Below are positions 34,516 through 44,426 of a DNA stretch of 64,000 nucleotides, one piece after another. The position numbers and the translations under genes are program-made. Source of the DNA: Novosphingobium sp. PhB57 (GTDB taxonomy: Bacteria; Pseudomonadota; Alphaproteobacteria; Sphingomonadales; Sphingomonadaceae); assembly GCF_004342985.1 (NCBI RefSeq), contig NZ_SMBO01000001.1:1364001-1428000 (forward strand). The letters are read 5' to 3'. Below the pieces are notes generated by a model that ran no database searches, was not told the DNA's origin, and was given only the letters and a program-made list of their open reading frames with translations. Numbering within the stretch: the stretch's first letter is position 1; each line of letters opens with the position of its first letter.

Positions 34516-35361
34516 TCAGCCGACCGAGCGACAGTCCTTCAACAGGAGGATGTGGTCGGTGGGGCTGAAATTGTCGTAGACCCCGCTCATGCGAATGGTC
34601 TTGCCGGGCTTGAGCTGCAGGGTGAACGCGGCCTGCCCTTTGGCCATGACACAGGCGATATCGGTCTTGAATGCCGCCTGGCCCGGCAGGCGGATGGCCT
34701 GCTCGTAAGGCTGGGGGATCTTGTAGGTGACGATATAGTCGCCCCGATCCTTGGCGATCTCGCCCACCATGCCCTTGATGATGAAGCTCTTGTTTTCATA
34801 GCGCAGCGGAATGGCCGCGGCATTGCGTTCGGTATCCTTCGAGATCTGCTGCGACAGCGAGAGCGCGTCCATTTCGAGCGGCGGCGCGGTGCTGACGGCC
34901 TTCATGCCGCTGCTGGCCGCCGCCAGACCGGCCTTGCCGCCCTTGAGGCCGCCGAGCATCTCGCACATCTCGGTCTTGGCCGCCTCTGCCGGCACCGTCT
35001 GCCCCCCGCGCAGCTTCGCTTCCATCTGCACGGTGCCCTGCCCGCCGGCATTGGTGGCAGTGATCGTGATCGGGAAGGCGCGCGCCTTGCCGGTCTGCGG
35101 CTGCTCGATCAGCATGGATCCGTCTTCCGGCTCGGCGACGATCACGTCGTAGCCCTTGGCCGCGACGATTCCCCGCATCTGCCCGATGGCGCTGGCCGGT
35201 GTCAGGTCGGGAACGGTCACCGTGGCCGTGAAGCGCATGCCGCTGAGAATGGAGCCGGCCTTGGCGAACGTCTCGTCGCAAGTCGCCGCTTTCGCGCCCG
35301 AGGACAGCGCCAGCGCCGGAAGGATCAGGGCCGCACCGGCCGAGAGGTAACAGGAACGCAT
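34516..35361 (-). CDS. Secreted protein of unknown function
   Basis: A 281-residue exported protein (signal peptide residues 1-25, cleavage after AKA). Two possible domains: an N-terminal half around FTATVTVPDLTPASAIGQM and a C-terminal half with ALPLRYENKSFIIKGMVG-like strands ending in TDHILLLKDCRS. Four Cys (28, 132, about 238 and 278) could form disulfides. AAGGGGGTGAG precedes the ATG. I cannot assign a family. It is a single gene between convergent yciB and co-directional kup. Confidence 0.75.
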   Translation of the reverse strand: MRSCYLSAGAALILPALALSSGAKAATCDETFAKAGSILSGMRFTATVTVPDLTPASAIGQMRGIVAAKGYDVIVAEPEDGSMLIEQPQTGKARAFPITITATNAGGQGTVQMEAKLRGGQTVPAEAAKTEMCEMLGGLKGGKAGLAAASSGMKAVSTAPPLEMDALSLSQQISKDTERNAAAIPLRYENKSFIIKGMVGEIAKDRGDYIVTYKIPQPYEQAIRLPGQAAFKTDIACVMAKGQAAFTLQLKPGKTIRMSGVYDNFSPTDHILLLKDCRSVG

Positions 35362-35472
35362 CTCACCCCCTTGTTGGAGAAGTAAAGTTGCGTCCTATCA
35401 GACCGTTGTGTTTGAAACTGATGACAAATACCGTCAACAGGGCCGCAAGGATGCCGCCCGTGCCTGCATGGC

Positions 35473-37431
35473 TCAGATTTCCAGCTGGCTGCCCAGTTCG
35501 ACCACGCGGTTGGTGGGCAAGCGGAAGAACTCCATCGCGCTGGCCGCATTGCGCATCATCCAGGCGAACAGCTTTTCGCGCCAGATCGCCATGCCGGGCT
35601 TGGCCGAGGGAACCAGGGTCTGGCGCGAGAGGAAGAAGCTGGTCTTCATCATCTCGAACGGGCCGCCGCACATCTCGGAATGCGCGAGCGCGGCCGGAAT
35701 GTCGGTCTCTTCCATGAAGCCGTAACGCAGCGTCATGCGATAGAAGCCCTGCCCCAGGTCGGTGACCGAATAGCGTTCGGCCGGCTCGACATAGGGCACG
35801 TCCTGAACTTCGACCGTCAGCACCACCACGCGCTCGTGCAGCACCTTGTTGTGCTTGATGTTGTGCAGCAGGGCCGAAGGCACCCCGGCATTGCTCGATG
35901 CCATGAAGATCGCCGTGCCCGGCACCCGCGCCGCCGAGCCATGCGCGCTCTTGGCGAAGACGTTGAGCGGCAAGGCGGCCTCGGTCATGCGAACGCGCAT
36001 GAGGCGGCGACCCTTGTTCCAGGTCGTCAGCAGGGTGAAGGCGATGCCGCCGATCAGCAGGGGGAACCAGCCGCCGTCCGGCACCTTGGTGGCATTCGCC
36101 GCGAAATAGGCGCCGTCGACGACGAAGAAGGTGACGATCACCGGGATCGCCATCCACAGCTTCCAGCGCCAGAGCACGATCAGCAGCACCGCCATGAGGC
36201 AGGTGTCGATCAGCATCGCGCCGGTCACCGCGATGCCGTAGGCCGAGGCGAGGTTCGACGAGTTCTGGAACACCAGGACCAGCACGATCACGCCGGTCAT
36301 CAACGCCCAGTTGACGAAGGGAATGTAGATCTGGCCCACCTCGTGCTCGCTGGTGTGGCGAGTGGAGAGACGCGGGATGAAGCCGAGCTGCATAGCCTGG
36401 TGAGTGATCGAGAAGGCGCCCGAAATCACCGCCTGGCTGGCGATGAAGGTGGCGCAAGTGGCCAGGATCACCAGCGGCAGGCGCAGGTTTTCGGGCGCGA
36501 GGTTGAAGAATGGGTTCTTCATCGCCTCTGCCGCGGCCGAATCGTCGAGCCCGAGGATCATCGCCGCCTGGCCGAAGTAGTTGATCAGCAGGCAGGGCAT
36601 GACGACCCCGAACCACGACAGGCGCAGCGGGCCGCGGCCGAAATGGCCCATGTCGGAATAGAGCGCTTCCGCGCCGGTCACGGCCAGCACGACCGAGCCC
36701 AGAGCCAGGAAGCCCAGGACCTTGTCGGTCATGAAGAACTGGATGGCGTACCACGGGTTCAGCGCCACCAGCACTGACGGCATCTGCACGAGATGGTAGA
36801 TGCCGAGAATGGCGAGCACGGCGAAATAGACGATCATCACCGGCGCGAAGAGCGCGCCGACTTTGGCGGTTCCGCTCTTCTGGATCACGAACAGTGCGAT
36901 CAGCAGCACCAGCGCGATCGGCAGCACCAGCGGCGCCAGTCGCGATTCGACGACGGTGAGGCCCTCGACCGCGGACAACACCGAAACGGCGGGGGTAATC
37001 ATCGAGTCGCCGTAGAACAATGAGGTCGCGAAGACGCCCAGCAGGACCACCAGCGAACCGTAGCGCGACTTGCGGATCGCGCCCGAGATCAGCGCCACGA
37101 GCGCCAGGCTGCCGCCCTGCCCCTTGTTGTCCGCGCGCATCAGGATGCCGACGTACTGGACCGACACGACCAGCGTCATCGACCAGAAAATCAGGCTGAC
37201 CACGCCGAGAACGTGCAGTTCGTCGATCGCCAGCGGGTGCGGGCCGACGAAGGTTTCCCGGAAGGCGTAAAGCGGGCTGGTGCCGATGTCGCCGAAGACG
37301 ACGCCCACGGCACCGAGCGCGAGCTTGGTTATGTTGCCGGAACCATGTCCACCCGCGGCGGGGGCTTTATGCCCCGTCGCCGGATCGATCACCGTCGGAA
37401 CGACAGCCGTGTCCGAACTTGCATCACTCAT
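35473..37431 (-). CDS. kup: Kup potassium uptake protein
   Basis: A 652-residue potassium/proton symporter with about twelve membrane helices in the first 450 residues and a long cytoplasmic tail. [13 protein letters not shown] (residues 48-60) and [15 protein letters not shown] (106-120) are the diagnostic stretches. Length matches the family. It is monocistronic as far as can be seen; the tail runs to the typical [11 protein letters not shown] end. Confidence 0.96.
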   Translation of the reverse strand: MSDASSDTAVVPTVIDPATGHKAPAAGGHGSGNITKLALGAVGVVFGDIGTSPLYAFRETFVGPHPLAIDELHVLGVVSLIFWSMTLVVSVQYVGILMRADNKGQGGSLALVALISGAIRKSRYGSLVVLLGVFATSLFYGDSMITPAVSVLSAVEGLTVVESRLAPLVLPIALVLLIALFVIQKSGTAKVGALFAPVMIVYFAVLAILGIYHLVQMPSVLVALNPWYAIQFFMTDKVLGFLALGSVVLAVTGAEALYSDMGHFGRGPLRLSWFGVVMPCLLINYFGQAAMILGLDDSAAAEAMKNPFFNLAPENLRLPLVILATCATFIASQAVISGAFSITHQAMQLGFIPRLSTRHTSEHEVGQIYIPFVNWALMTGVIVLVLVFQNSSNLASAYGIAVTGAMLIDTCLMAVLLIVLWRWKLWMAIPVIVTFFVVDGAYFAANATKVPDGGWFPLLIGGIAFTLLTTWNKGRRLMRVRMTEAALPLNVFAKSAHGSAARVPGTAIFMASSNAGVPSALLHNIKHNKVLHERVVVLTVEVQDVPYVEPAERYSVTDLGQGFYRMTLRYGFMEETDIPAALAHSEMCGGPFEMMKTSFFLSRQTLVPSAKPGMAIWREKLFAWMMRNAASAMEFFRLPTNRVVELGSQLEI

Positions 37432-37536
37432 TCCAGCGCCCCGTAATGGCTTTGCCGCGTCGGCATTTCACCCCCGCAACAAGCGCCCGCCGTTAGCAGC
37501 ATGATCGGAGCCTAGCAACGACCGTTAGTTGAAGGT

Positions 37537-38328
37537 TCATCGACGCGGCGGCATGGGCTGGGGATTCCGCGATGGCGGCGTCCGCTCTTTCATGGGTTCA
37601 GGCCCGGATTCCTGGGCCTGAGGTTCTTGAGCCTGAGCATCTTGACCTTTGGCATCCGGTGCCTGCCCGGTCTGCTCCTCCGCCTGTACGGCCGAGGGCG
37701 ATTGGCTGGCGATGAAGACATCGAGCCGCTGAAGCTGCTGCGCCACTGACACCCGCCAGTCCGCATTCTTCGGCGCCGTCTTCAGCAGATCGGCCCATAA
37801 TGCCCGCGCCTGCGTCAATTGACCGGACTGAGCCATGGCCAGCCCCAGGAAATAAGGCGGCCCGGGCGCCTTCGGATCGGCCTTGACGGCCCGCCGGTAG
37901 GCATAAAGCGCGGGCGGCGTCAGCACGCCTTCCGAATGGGCGACAAGGACGTTGCCCAGCGCCAGCCAGGCTTCGGAATCCTTGGGATCGTCCTCGATAG
38001 CCCCGCGCAGGAGCTGCGCGGCGTCGGCATAATGGCCATTGCGGGCCAGCCCGTCGGAAATGATGACCCAATGGTTGCTGGTGGGGATGCCCTGGTCGCG
38101 CAAGCGGGCACGGGCCTCCACGAAGAATTGGCCAGCTTCCGGATTCTGCGCGTCCGTGGCTTCCTTGGGCGCTCCGGCTTCGCCGGGCCGCCCCTGGGCG
38201 GCATAGCCTGCCGCCCCCAGCATCAGTGCCGCCGCCACCGCCTCTCGGCCGCCTTTCGGCGCCTTGAACAGGAAGACGATGGCCAGGAAGGACAGGATGG
38301 CCAGCAAGGCGACAAAAACCCAGGTCAT
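37537..38328 (-). CDS. ccmI: CcmI-like TPR protein of cytochrome c maturation
   Basis: A 263-residue inner-membrane protein with one N-terminal helix (2-22) and a second hydrophobic stretch near 30-45, then TPR-like repeats (about 90-200; EAWLALGNVLVAH) that hold apocytochrome for haem attachment. The last 60 residues are Gln/Pro/Glu-rich and disordered. It is the last gene of the ccm operon and overlaps ccmH by ATGA. Confidence 0.85.
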   Translation of the reverse strand: MTWVFVALLAILSFLAIVFLFKAPKGGREAVAAALMLGAAGYAAQGRPGEAGAPKEATDAQNPEAGQFFVEARARLRDQGIPTSNHWVIISDGLARNGHYADAAQLLRGAIEDDPKDSEAWLALGNVLVAHSEGVLTPPALYAYRRAVKADPKAPGPPYFLGLAMAQSGQLTQARALWADLLKTAPKNADWRVSVAQQLQRLDVFIASQSPSAVQAEEQTGQAPDAKGQDAQAQEPQAQESGPEPMKERTPPSRNPQPMPPRR

Positions 38329-38762
38329 CGCGCTTCTCCCCGGCGAAAACGCTTCCGCAGGAGCAGCGCGGCCAGCCCGATCAGCACGACCGGCAAGGCG
38401 AACAGCGGCCAGGTCAGCGAGGTAAGCTGCGGCGCATAACTGACGTAGTCGCCATAGCGCTCGATCAGCCAGCCGCGAATCGCCTCGGGCTGTTCGCCGG
38501 CAGCGATTCGCTCGCGCACCAGCGAGCGCATGGACCCGGCGATGGGCGCATCCGAATCAGCAATCGACTGGCCCTGGCATTGCAGGCAGCGCAGCGTTTC
38601 CATCAGCGCCTGCGCCTGCTGTTCCTTGGCGGGATCATCCAGCTGGCGATAAGCGAATGGCGCCGTGGTTTGCTCTTCCTGCGCGGCCGCGGGCACGGTC
38701 AGCCAGAGCGCCATCGCCAGGGACAGGGCCGTCAGGGACAAGGCTGCCGGGCGCCGCGTCAC
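38325..38762 (-). CDS. ccmH: Cytochrome c maturation protein CcmH
   Basis: A 145-residue periplasmic thiol protein that keeps apocytochrome reduced. Signal peptide, then the LRCLQCQGQSIADSDAPIA motif with the redox pair CLQC near residue 60, and one C-terminal membrane helix (about 112-135). It overlaps both neighbours by ATGA. Confidence 0.95.
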   Translation of the reverse strand: MTRRPAALSLTALSLAMALWLTVPAAAQEEQTTAPFAYRQLDDPAKEQQAQALMETLRCLQCQGQSIADSDAPIAGSMRSLVRERIAAGEQPEAIRGWLIERYGDYVSYAPQLTSLTWPLFALPVVLIGLAALLLRKRFRRGEAR

Positions 38763-39313
38763 TGCGACGCCTCCTGCAGCTTTGCCAGGATCATCGCGAC
38801 ATGCTCGGGGCGGATCTCACCGATGTGCTGGTAGCGGATGACGCCCCGCCCATCGATCACATAGGTTTCGGGCACGCCGGACGAGCCCAGCGCCAATTGC
38901 ACCTTGCCATCGTCGTCCGCGCCGATCCGTTGATAGGGATCGCCGTTTTCCTTGAGAAAACCGGTCAGCGCCTCGGTGCTGTCGCGCACCGAAATCCCCA
39001 CTATCGGCACCCCCGCTCCGGCCAGAGCGCGCAATTGCGGTGCCTCGACCCGGCAGGGAATGCACCACGAGGCGAAGATATTGACGAGATGCGGCTTGCC
39101 GGTGGCGATGTCGGCGCTGCCCAGGCCAGGTCGGTCAGGCAGGGCGGGCGGCAGCGCGAACGCCGGCATCGGCTTGCCGATCAGGGTGCTGGCGACCGTC
39201 CGGTCCGCCGGCCGGAGGAGGCCGATCGTGACCAACGCCGCGAAAGCCAGGAACAGCCCCAGCGGCAACCAGATCGCCCAGGCAGGCGCCTTGGTTCGCA
39301 CAGGCGGGCTCAT
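38759..39313 (-). CDS. ccmG: Thiol:disulfide interchange protein CcmG/DsbE
   Basis: A 184-residue membrane-anchored thioredoxin that reduces apocytochrome c. N-terminal helix (about 11-33), thioredoxin fold with FASWCIPC active site, and a cis-Pro in SGVPETYVID. The start at 39313 overlaps the ccmF stop by ATGA; the frame is open upstream inside ccmF but unrelated. Confidence 0.95.
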   Translation of the reverse strand: MSPPVRTKAPAWAIWLPLGLFLAFAALVTIGLLRPADRTVASTLIGKPMPAFALPPALPDRPGLGSADIATGKPHLVNIFASWCIPCRVEAPQLRALAGAGVPIVGISVRDSTEALTGFLKENGDPYQRIGADDDGKVQLALGSSGVPETYVIDGRGVIRYQHIGEIRPEHVAMILAKLQEASQ

Positions 39314-41289
39314 GGCTCCTCGCCCTCCTGCGCGCGCTGCAGATCGGCCATGCGGCCCCGGCGATAGGCGATCTTCTCGCGCGCGAAAATGCGGCGCAAG
39401 TCGCTGGCAACGCGGCCGAGCAGAGCCAGCAAGCCGCCCAGGGCGATGAGCACCCCGCCCAGCCAGATCAGCGGCACGAAAGGCTTCCACCACAGGCGCA
39501 GCTGCCAGCGGCCGTCATCCGCCTCGCCGCCGAGCACCGCGTAAAGCTGGCCATTCCAGCGGGTGAGCAGCGCCGATTCGCTGGTCTGCTGCGGCGGCGC
39601 CCAGAAACTGCGCGATTGCGGGTCGAGCTGCGTAACCTTCCCGTAGTCGCCATAACGCACCAGCAGCCGGGCTTCGAGAGCGGTCCAGTTCGGACCTGCC
39701 ATGGGCTCCACCGCGTCCAGCTTGATCTGCCACGGCCCCACGGCCGTCGCGTCGCCGGCTTTCACCGCCACCAGCTTCTCGACCGAAAATGCGCTCTCGC
39801 AGCTCATCCCGAACAGCGAGACGGCAATCCCGAAGTGCGCGAGAACCATACCCCAGATCGGCAGAGGCGTGCGGCGCAAGTTGCGGCCCTTGAGCGGCAG
39901 CACGCTCGCCCAGCCAAGCCCCAGCGCCAGCGCAAAGCCGAGCGTGGGCAGAAGGCCGACGCCGCCGACCACCACCATGGCGATGATGCCCGCCGCCACC
40001 AGCATCGCCGGAATGACCAGCGACCGGCCGACCCGGGCGAACGAATCGCGCCGCCAGCGCAGCATGGGGCCGACGGCCAGGATCACCAGCATCGGCACCG
40101 CGAAAAGCGCGCCCATCGGATTGAAATAGGGCGGTCCGACGGAGACTTTAGCGCCCATCGTCTCAGCCACCAGCGGGTAGAGCGTACCGAACAGGACGAT
40201 GCCCAGGATCGCCGAGAGCATGACGTTGTTGAACACCAGCGCGCCCTCGCGGCTGACGAGAGCGAAACGCTCGCCTTCGGTGACGGTCCCGGCCCGCAGC
40301 GCGAAGAGCGTCAGGGCGCCGCCGATATTGATCGCCAGCAGAGCGAGAATGAAAGAACCGCGCTGCGGGTCCACAGCAAAAGCGTGTACGCTGGTGAGAA
40401 TGCCGGAGCGCACGAGGAACGTGCCGATCATCGACATCGAGAAGGCCACCACGCCCAGCATCACCGTCCAGGCCCTCAGCGCATCGCGGGATGCCAGCAC
40501 GCTTACCGAATGGAGCAGCGCCGTCGCCGCCAGCCAGGGCATCAGGGAAGCATTTTCCACCGGGTCCCAGAACCACCAGCCGCCCCAGCCCAGCTCGTAA
40601 TAAGCCCAGTAGGAGCCGGCCGTGATGCCCAGCGTCAGGAAAATCCAGGCGCCCAGCACCCAGGGGCGCATGGCACGGGCGAAAGCCGGGCCGACCTGCC
40701 GCGTGACCAGCGCGCCGATGGCGAAGCTGAAGGCCACCGAAAGACCGACATAACCGAGGTAGAGCGTGGGCGGATGGAACGCGAGCCCAAGATCCTGCAG
40801 CAGGGGATTGAGCCCATTGCCTTCCTCCGGGACCGGGGAAAGGCGGTCGAACGGGTTGGAGGCGATCAGCAGGAAGGCATAGAAGCCCAAGCTGACAAAG
40901 GCCTGTCCGGCCAGGGTCGCCAGCATGGTCGGCTCCGGCAGCCGCCGTTCCACGAGCGCGACGAAACCACCGGCCAAGCTCATCACCATGACCCAGAGCA
41001 GCATCGAGCCTTCGTGATTGCCCCAGGTTCCCGCCACCTTGAAGATCAGCGGCTTCAGCGAGTGCGAGTTCATCGCCACCAGCTTCACGGAAAGATCCGT
41101 CGTCGCGAAGACGGCGATCAGGCAGAGGAAGGCGATCAGCGCCAGGACGCCCTGCACCGCCGCCACCGGCCGCACGATCCCGCCCAGCGAGGCGCCGCGC
41201 CCGGTCAATGCCAATATGCCTGCCAACAATTGCAGGCCGGCCAGCGCCGCGGCCATCCAGAGGGCGGCAAGTCCGAGTTCGGCTATCAT
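39310..41289 (-). CDS. ccmF: Cytochrome c haem lyase subunit CcmF
   Basis: A 659-residue polytopic protein of the haem ligation complex. It has the tryptophan-rich WGGWWFWDPVENASLMPW signature that contacts haem, and about fifteen hydrophobic segments, with a periplasmic domain near 530-610. Length matches the family. It follows ccmE by 10 bp. Confidence 0.96.
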   Translation of the reverse strand: MIAELGLAALWMAAALAGLQLLAGILALTGRGASLGGIVRPVAAVQGVLALIAFLCLIAVFATTDLSVKLVAMNSHSLKPLIFKVAGTWGNHEGSMLLWVMVMSLAGGFVALVERRLPEPTMLATLAGQAFVSLGFYAFLLIASNPFDRLSPVPEEGNGLNPLLQDLGLAFHPPTLYLGYVGLSVAFSFAIGALVTRQVGPAFARAMRPWVLGAWIFLTLGITAGSYWAYYELGWGGWWFWDPVENASLMPWLAATALLHSVSVLASRDALRAWTVMLGVVAFSMSMIGTFLVRSGILTSVHAFAVDPQRGSFILALLAINIGGALTLFALRAGTVTEGERFALVSREGALVFNNVMLSAILGIVLFGTLYPLVAETMGAKVSVGPPYFNPMGALFAVPMLVILAVGPMLRWRRDSFARVGRSLVIPAMLVAAGIIAMVVVGGVGLLPTLGFALALGLGWASVLPLKGRNLRRTPLPIWGMVLAHFGIAVSLFGMSCESAFSVEKLVAVKAGDATAVGPWQIKLDAVEPMAGPNWTALEARLLVRYGDYGKVTQLDPQSRSFWAPPQQTSESALLTRWNGQLYAVLGGEADDGRWQLRLWWKPFVPLIWLGGVLIALGGLLALLGRVASDLRRIFAREKIAYRRGRMADLQRAQEGEEP

Positions 41290-41299
41290 CGCGCGTCGC

Positions 41300-41779
41300 T
41301 CATTTCGTCTCGCGCATCACTTGCTCGGCCTGTTCCCTGCTCATGTCCTTCATTTCGCGCGGCACATAGTTCTCATCATGCTTGGCCAGGAGATTGTCCG
41401 CCTGGAACGTGCCGCCGGAATCCAGATGCCCTTCGGCCACGACGCCGGAGCCTTCCACGAAGAGCGAAGGGACGATCCCTTTGAAGCGCACCGGAACGCG
41501 CGCTTTCCCGTCTTCCACGACAAAGGCGATTGTCACGCCGTCAGCCTCGGTCTTCAGGGAGCCTTGCGCGACCATCCCGCCCAGCCGCACGGCGCGGCCG
41601 GGCTCGGGCGGTTTCGCCACGATCTCGGCCGGTACGTAGAAATAGCTGGCCTGGTTGCGCAGGGCCCAGGCCGCCAGCAAGGCAGCGCCGACGAGAACGG
41701 CCAGCGCCACGGCCAGGAGGACCAGCCTCTGGTGCTTCGCCTTGATCCCGCCAGGGCGGACATTGGCCGTCTGCGCCAT
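41300..41779 (-). CDS. ccmE: Periplasmic haem chaperone CcmE
   Basis: A 159-residue membrane-tethered OB-fold protein that carries haem to CcmF. Membrane helix at about 18-42; the haem-binding His lies in LLAKHDENYVP, followed by the Tyr ligand. The start at 41779 comes two bases after the ccmD stop; the frame upstream belongs to no conserved part. Confidence 0.95.
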   Translation of the reverse strand: MAQTANVRPGGIKAKHQRLVLLAVALAVLVGAALLAAWALRNQASYFYVPAEIVAKPPEPGRAVRLGGMVAQGSLKTEADGVTIAFVVEDGKARVPVRFKGIVPSLFVEGSGVVAEGHLDSGGTFQADNLLAKHDENYVPREMKDMSREQAEQVMRETK

Positions 41780-41781
41780 GC

Positions 41782-41922
41782 TCAGCGCTTCCTCGCATCG
41801 TCGCGGCGCTTCTCTGCACGACGCATCGACAGCAGCGACCATGCCGCCATCGTCACGGTCGCACCGATCCCCACCACATAGGCCGCGGCCACGAAGATCC
41901 AGGGGTCCATCGCCTCGCGCAT
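41782..41922 (-). CDS. ccmD: Haem exporter protein CcmD
   Basis: A 46-residue single-helix membrane protein, easily missed because of its length. It reads MREAMDPWIFVAAAYVVGIG at the start, then a hydrophobic helix, then a basic tail ending RRDDARKR. That is the CcmD pattern: short, one helix, charged C-terminus, placed between ccmC and ccmE. GAGGAAC stands 3-9 bases before the ATG. A second in-frame Met (residue 5) is an alternative start. It helps release haem-loaded CcmE from CcmABC. Confidence 0.9.
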   Translation of the reverse strand: MREAMDPWIFVAAAYVVGIGATVTMAAWSLLSMRRAEKRRDDARKR

Positions 41923-41947
41923 CAGTTCCTCTTATCCGGCATGACTG

Positions 41948-42676
41948 TCACCAGGCCTCGCTCAGGGCCTTGCGCCGCAAGCGGGCTTCGGCTTGCTGGT
42001 TTGCCAGGATCGCGCGCATCCGCGCCAGGACGCAGCCTGCGAAAAGCAGTGTGAAACCCAGCATTGCCAGAAGCAGCGGCCAGAGGAAATCGCCGGCCAT
42101 CGCCGACTTGCCCAGGCTGATGCTGGGTGCCTGGTGCTGGCTGTTCCACCAGATGACCGAGTAGTGAATGATCGGAATGTTCACGGCGCCCACCAGGCCG
42201 AAGATCGCGGGTGCGCGGTTCTGGCTGCCGTCGGCGGCCTCGCTCGCCTGCGAAAGCGCCATCCAGCCGAAGTAGAGGAAAAGCAGCACCAGCATGCTGG
42301 TCAACCGGCCATCCCAGACCCACCAGGTGCCCCAGGCCGGCCGTCCCCAGAGCGATCCGGTGATCAGGCAGACCGCGGTAAACACCGCCCCGGGCACTGC
42401 GCAGGCACGCGCGGCTATGCCCGCGAGCGGGTGGCGCCAGACGAGTTCGGTAAAGCTGGCGGCCGCAATTCCCATCCATCCCGCCATGCCGAGCCAGGCG
42501 GCCGGGACATGGAGATAGACGATGCGAACGGTTTCGCCTTGCAGACGCTCTGCCGGGCCGAAGAACAGGCCCCACCCCAGAGCCCCGAACGCCACGGCGA
42601 ATCCGATGCCCATGCAAAGCGGCATCAGCCATCGGGCGATGCGCAGGAACCGGGCGGGATTGGCAAGGCCGTGCAT
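41948..42676 (-). CDS. ccmC: Haem transporter subunit CcmC
   Basis: A 242-residue, six-helix protein that attaches haem to CcmE. The WWVWDGRLTSMLVLLFLYFGW stretch (tryptophan-rich motif, residues about 113 on) and two flanking His (YLHVPAAW and IIHYSVIWW) are diagnostic. It is the first gene of the operon in this window. ccmA and ccmB, often directly upstream, are not here: a tRNA-His gene comes next. Confidence 0.95.
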   Translation of the reverse strand: MHGLANPARFLRIARWLMPLCMGIGFAVAFGALGWGLFFGPAERLQGETVRIVYLHVPAAWLGMAGWMGIAAASFTELVWRHPLAGIAARACAVPGAVFTAVCLITGSLWGRPAWGTWWVWDGRLTSMLVLLFLYFGWMALSQASEAADGSQNRAPAIFGLVGAVNIPIIHYSVIWWNSQHQAPSISLGKSAMAGDFLWPLLLAMLGFTLLFAGCVLARMRAILANQQAEARLRRKALSEAW

Positions 42677-42783
42677 GGTCGAAGGCGTTCTATCGTCCGC
42701 AGGGAAAGGAGCAAGTGGCCTACGTCAAAGCATCGGGAATTTCACCCGGCATTTGATCCATATGGCGATAGAAGAAGGAGAAA

Positions 42784-42861
42784 TGGGGCGATTGATGGGG
42801 TTCGAACCCACGACCTCCGGTACCACAAACCGGCGCTCTAACCAACTGAGCTACAATCGCC
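42784..42861 (-). tRNA. tRNA-His (GTG)
   Basis: A 78-nt tRNA including the extra 5' G (position -1) opposite C73 and encoded CCA. The anticodon stem CCGGT/ACCGG encloses TTGTGGT with anticodon GTG, and the T arm is GTGGGTTCGAACCCC. The extra G is the histidine identity element. Confidence 0.96.
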
Positions 42862-43038
42862 ACACGGCAAACGCGGTTTGAAACGACGCGTCTTCCGAAG
42901 TCCGCTCCGTTTCGCTTTGCAGCGACCGTTGCGGAGGGCGCCCTTTGCACAAGGTTTGCCCTCTTGCAAAGCAAAAAATTGGATCAGGCCGAAACTCATG
43001 CAATTTTCTCGCCCGGAGCGGCCCGCTAAGGGTGCAGC

Positions 43039-43671
43039 ATGAAGTCTCCCGGCGAATCATCTGCTGACATCCTGCTCTCGCGCCATGGCGTGCAGCGCTT
43101 CCCCTCATCGCGGCTGGACCTTTTCGTCCTGCGCGCGTTCCTGTCCGGGGAGGAATGCGACGCCCTGCTTGCCATGATCGAGGCGCAGCATCGGCCCTCA
43201 ACGATCGCCAACTACAACGGTGACGATGCCTTCCGCACCAGTTCGACCTGTGATCTTTCACCCGAGGATCCCGCCGTGGCAGCTCTGGCGGACAAGCTGG
43301 CGCAGTTGTCGGGTATCGACATCGCCCACGCGGAGCCGCTCCAGGGCCAGCGCTACGAGGTGGGCCAGGAATTCAAGGCACATACCGACTACTTTGAGCC
43401 CAACAACAGCGACTACGACAAATACTGTTCGGTCGCGGGCCAGCGGACCTGGACCTTCATGGTCTACCTCAACGATGTTGAGGCCGGCGGCGCCACGCGG
43501 TTCAAGGTGATCGACAAGCTCATCCAGCCCGAGCGCGGGAAGCTGATCGCCTGGAACAACCGCCGCGCCGACGGTACGCTCAATGCCGCCACGCTCCATC
43601 ACGCGATGAAGGTGCGCAAGGGCTACAAGTACGTCATCACCCAGTGGTACCGGGAAAAGCCCTGGGGCTGA
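43039..43671 (+). CDS. Prolyl-4-hydroxylase-like 2OG-Fe(II) oxygenase
   Basis: A 210-residue P4Hc-domain protein. Iron ligands: His-x-Asp in FKAHTDYFEP and the distal His in AATLHHAMKV; 2-oxoglutarate is bound by the Lys of RKGYKYVITQWYRE. FMVYLNDVEAGGATRF is the family core. No signal peptide, so a cytoplasmic protein substrate is likely, as for bacterial prolyl hydroxylases acting on EF-Tu. The 177 bp upstream to tRNA-His hold no gene. It is convergent with sodC. Confidence 0.92.
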   Translation: MKSPGESSADILLSRHGVQRFPSSRLDLFVLRAFLSGEECDALLAMIEAQHRPSTIANYNGDDAFRTSSTCDLSPEDPAVAALADKLAQLSGIDIAHAEPLQGQRYEVGQEFKAHTDYFEPNNSDYDKYCSVAGQRTWTFMVYLNDVEAGGATRFKVIDKLIQPERGKLIAWNNRRADGTLNAATLHHAMKVRKGYKYVITQWYREKPWG

Positions 43672-43703
43672 GCGGGGAGCAGCCCAGCGAGCGCGCCCCG
43701 CTC
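43670..43703. terminator. Inverted repeat between convergent genes
   Basis: GAGCGGGG and CCCCGCTC, 8-bp arms with an 18-base loop, begin at the oxygenase stop and end 8 bp before the sodC stop. It could work in both directions but has no T-run. Confidence 0.4.
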
Positions 43704-43710
43704 GCCAGGA

Positions 43711-44268
43711 TCACTTCGGAGCGCTGATCACCGCGCAGGCAATGCGGCCACCGGCGTTGCCGGCAGGCTGGCTGGTATAGTCGTCGGGATCGGCGTGGAT
43801 GACCAGCGCCGAACCATCCGCATCGGCCAGTGACTTGGCGCCTGCGGCCAGCGTCACCCCGGTATTCAGAACCTGCGCCTTCAGCACGCCGTCCGCGCCG
43901 ACGTGCTGGTTCGGCATGTCGCCGCCATGCGGACCGCCCATGACCATCAGGCCGTGCTTGTGGTCGCCGCCCGTGAAGTGACCACCGGCCGTGGTGAACT
44001 TCTGCGCCGGTTCGCACACGCCCTTCTCGTGGAAGTGGAAGCCATGGTCGCCGGCAGGAATCCCCTTGAGATCGGTGGTGACGAGCACGCCGCCCGCCGT
44101 GTCCTGAAGCATGACAGTCCCCATCGGCTTGCCGTCCAGGCCGATGACATCGGCGTGAACCATCGGCGCAGCCGCTGCGGTGTCCTGAGCCTGCACCTGT
44201 CCGGCGAGAGCGGCACTGGCCACGAGTGCGGCGCCACAGGCGGTCAGGATACGGAAGTTACGGTTCAT
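43711..44268 (-). CDS. sodC: Periplasmic Cu,Zn superoxide dismutase
   Basis: A 185-residue secreted enzyme that removes superoxide in the periplasm. Signal peptide residues 1-27 (ending VQA). Copper ligands lie in GFHFHEKG, zinc ligands in the GGHFTGGDHKHGLM region and the later Asp; GKPMG and GGRIACAVI are conserved. GGAGAAG before ATG 44268 decides the start. All expected metal-binding His appear to be present. Confidence 0.95.
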   Translation of the reverse strand: MNRNFRILTACGAALVASAALAGQVQAQDTAAAAPMVHADVIGLDGKPMGTVMLQDTAGGVLVTTDLKGIPAGDHGFHFHEKGVCEPAQKFTTAGGHFTGGDHKHGLMVMGGPHGGDMPNQHVGADGVLKAQVLNTGVTLAAGAKSLADADGSALVIHADPDDYTSQPAGNAGGRIACAVISAPK

Positions 44269-44426
44269 TGCGCTTCTCCATCTGCAAGCCGGCAAACCGG
44301 CATCTGCCTCATTCCATCAGGACCGGCCGGAGATTTTGGTTCCGATCGCCCCACGGTGACTGTCCGTTAACGGTATTGACGGAAATTGGCTCCGAATTTT
44401 CAACGGTACGCCAAGGACATCGCACA

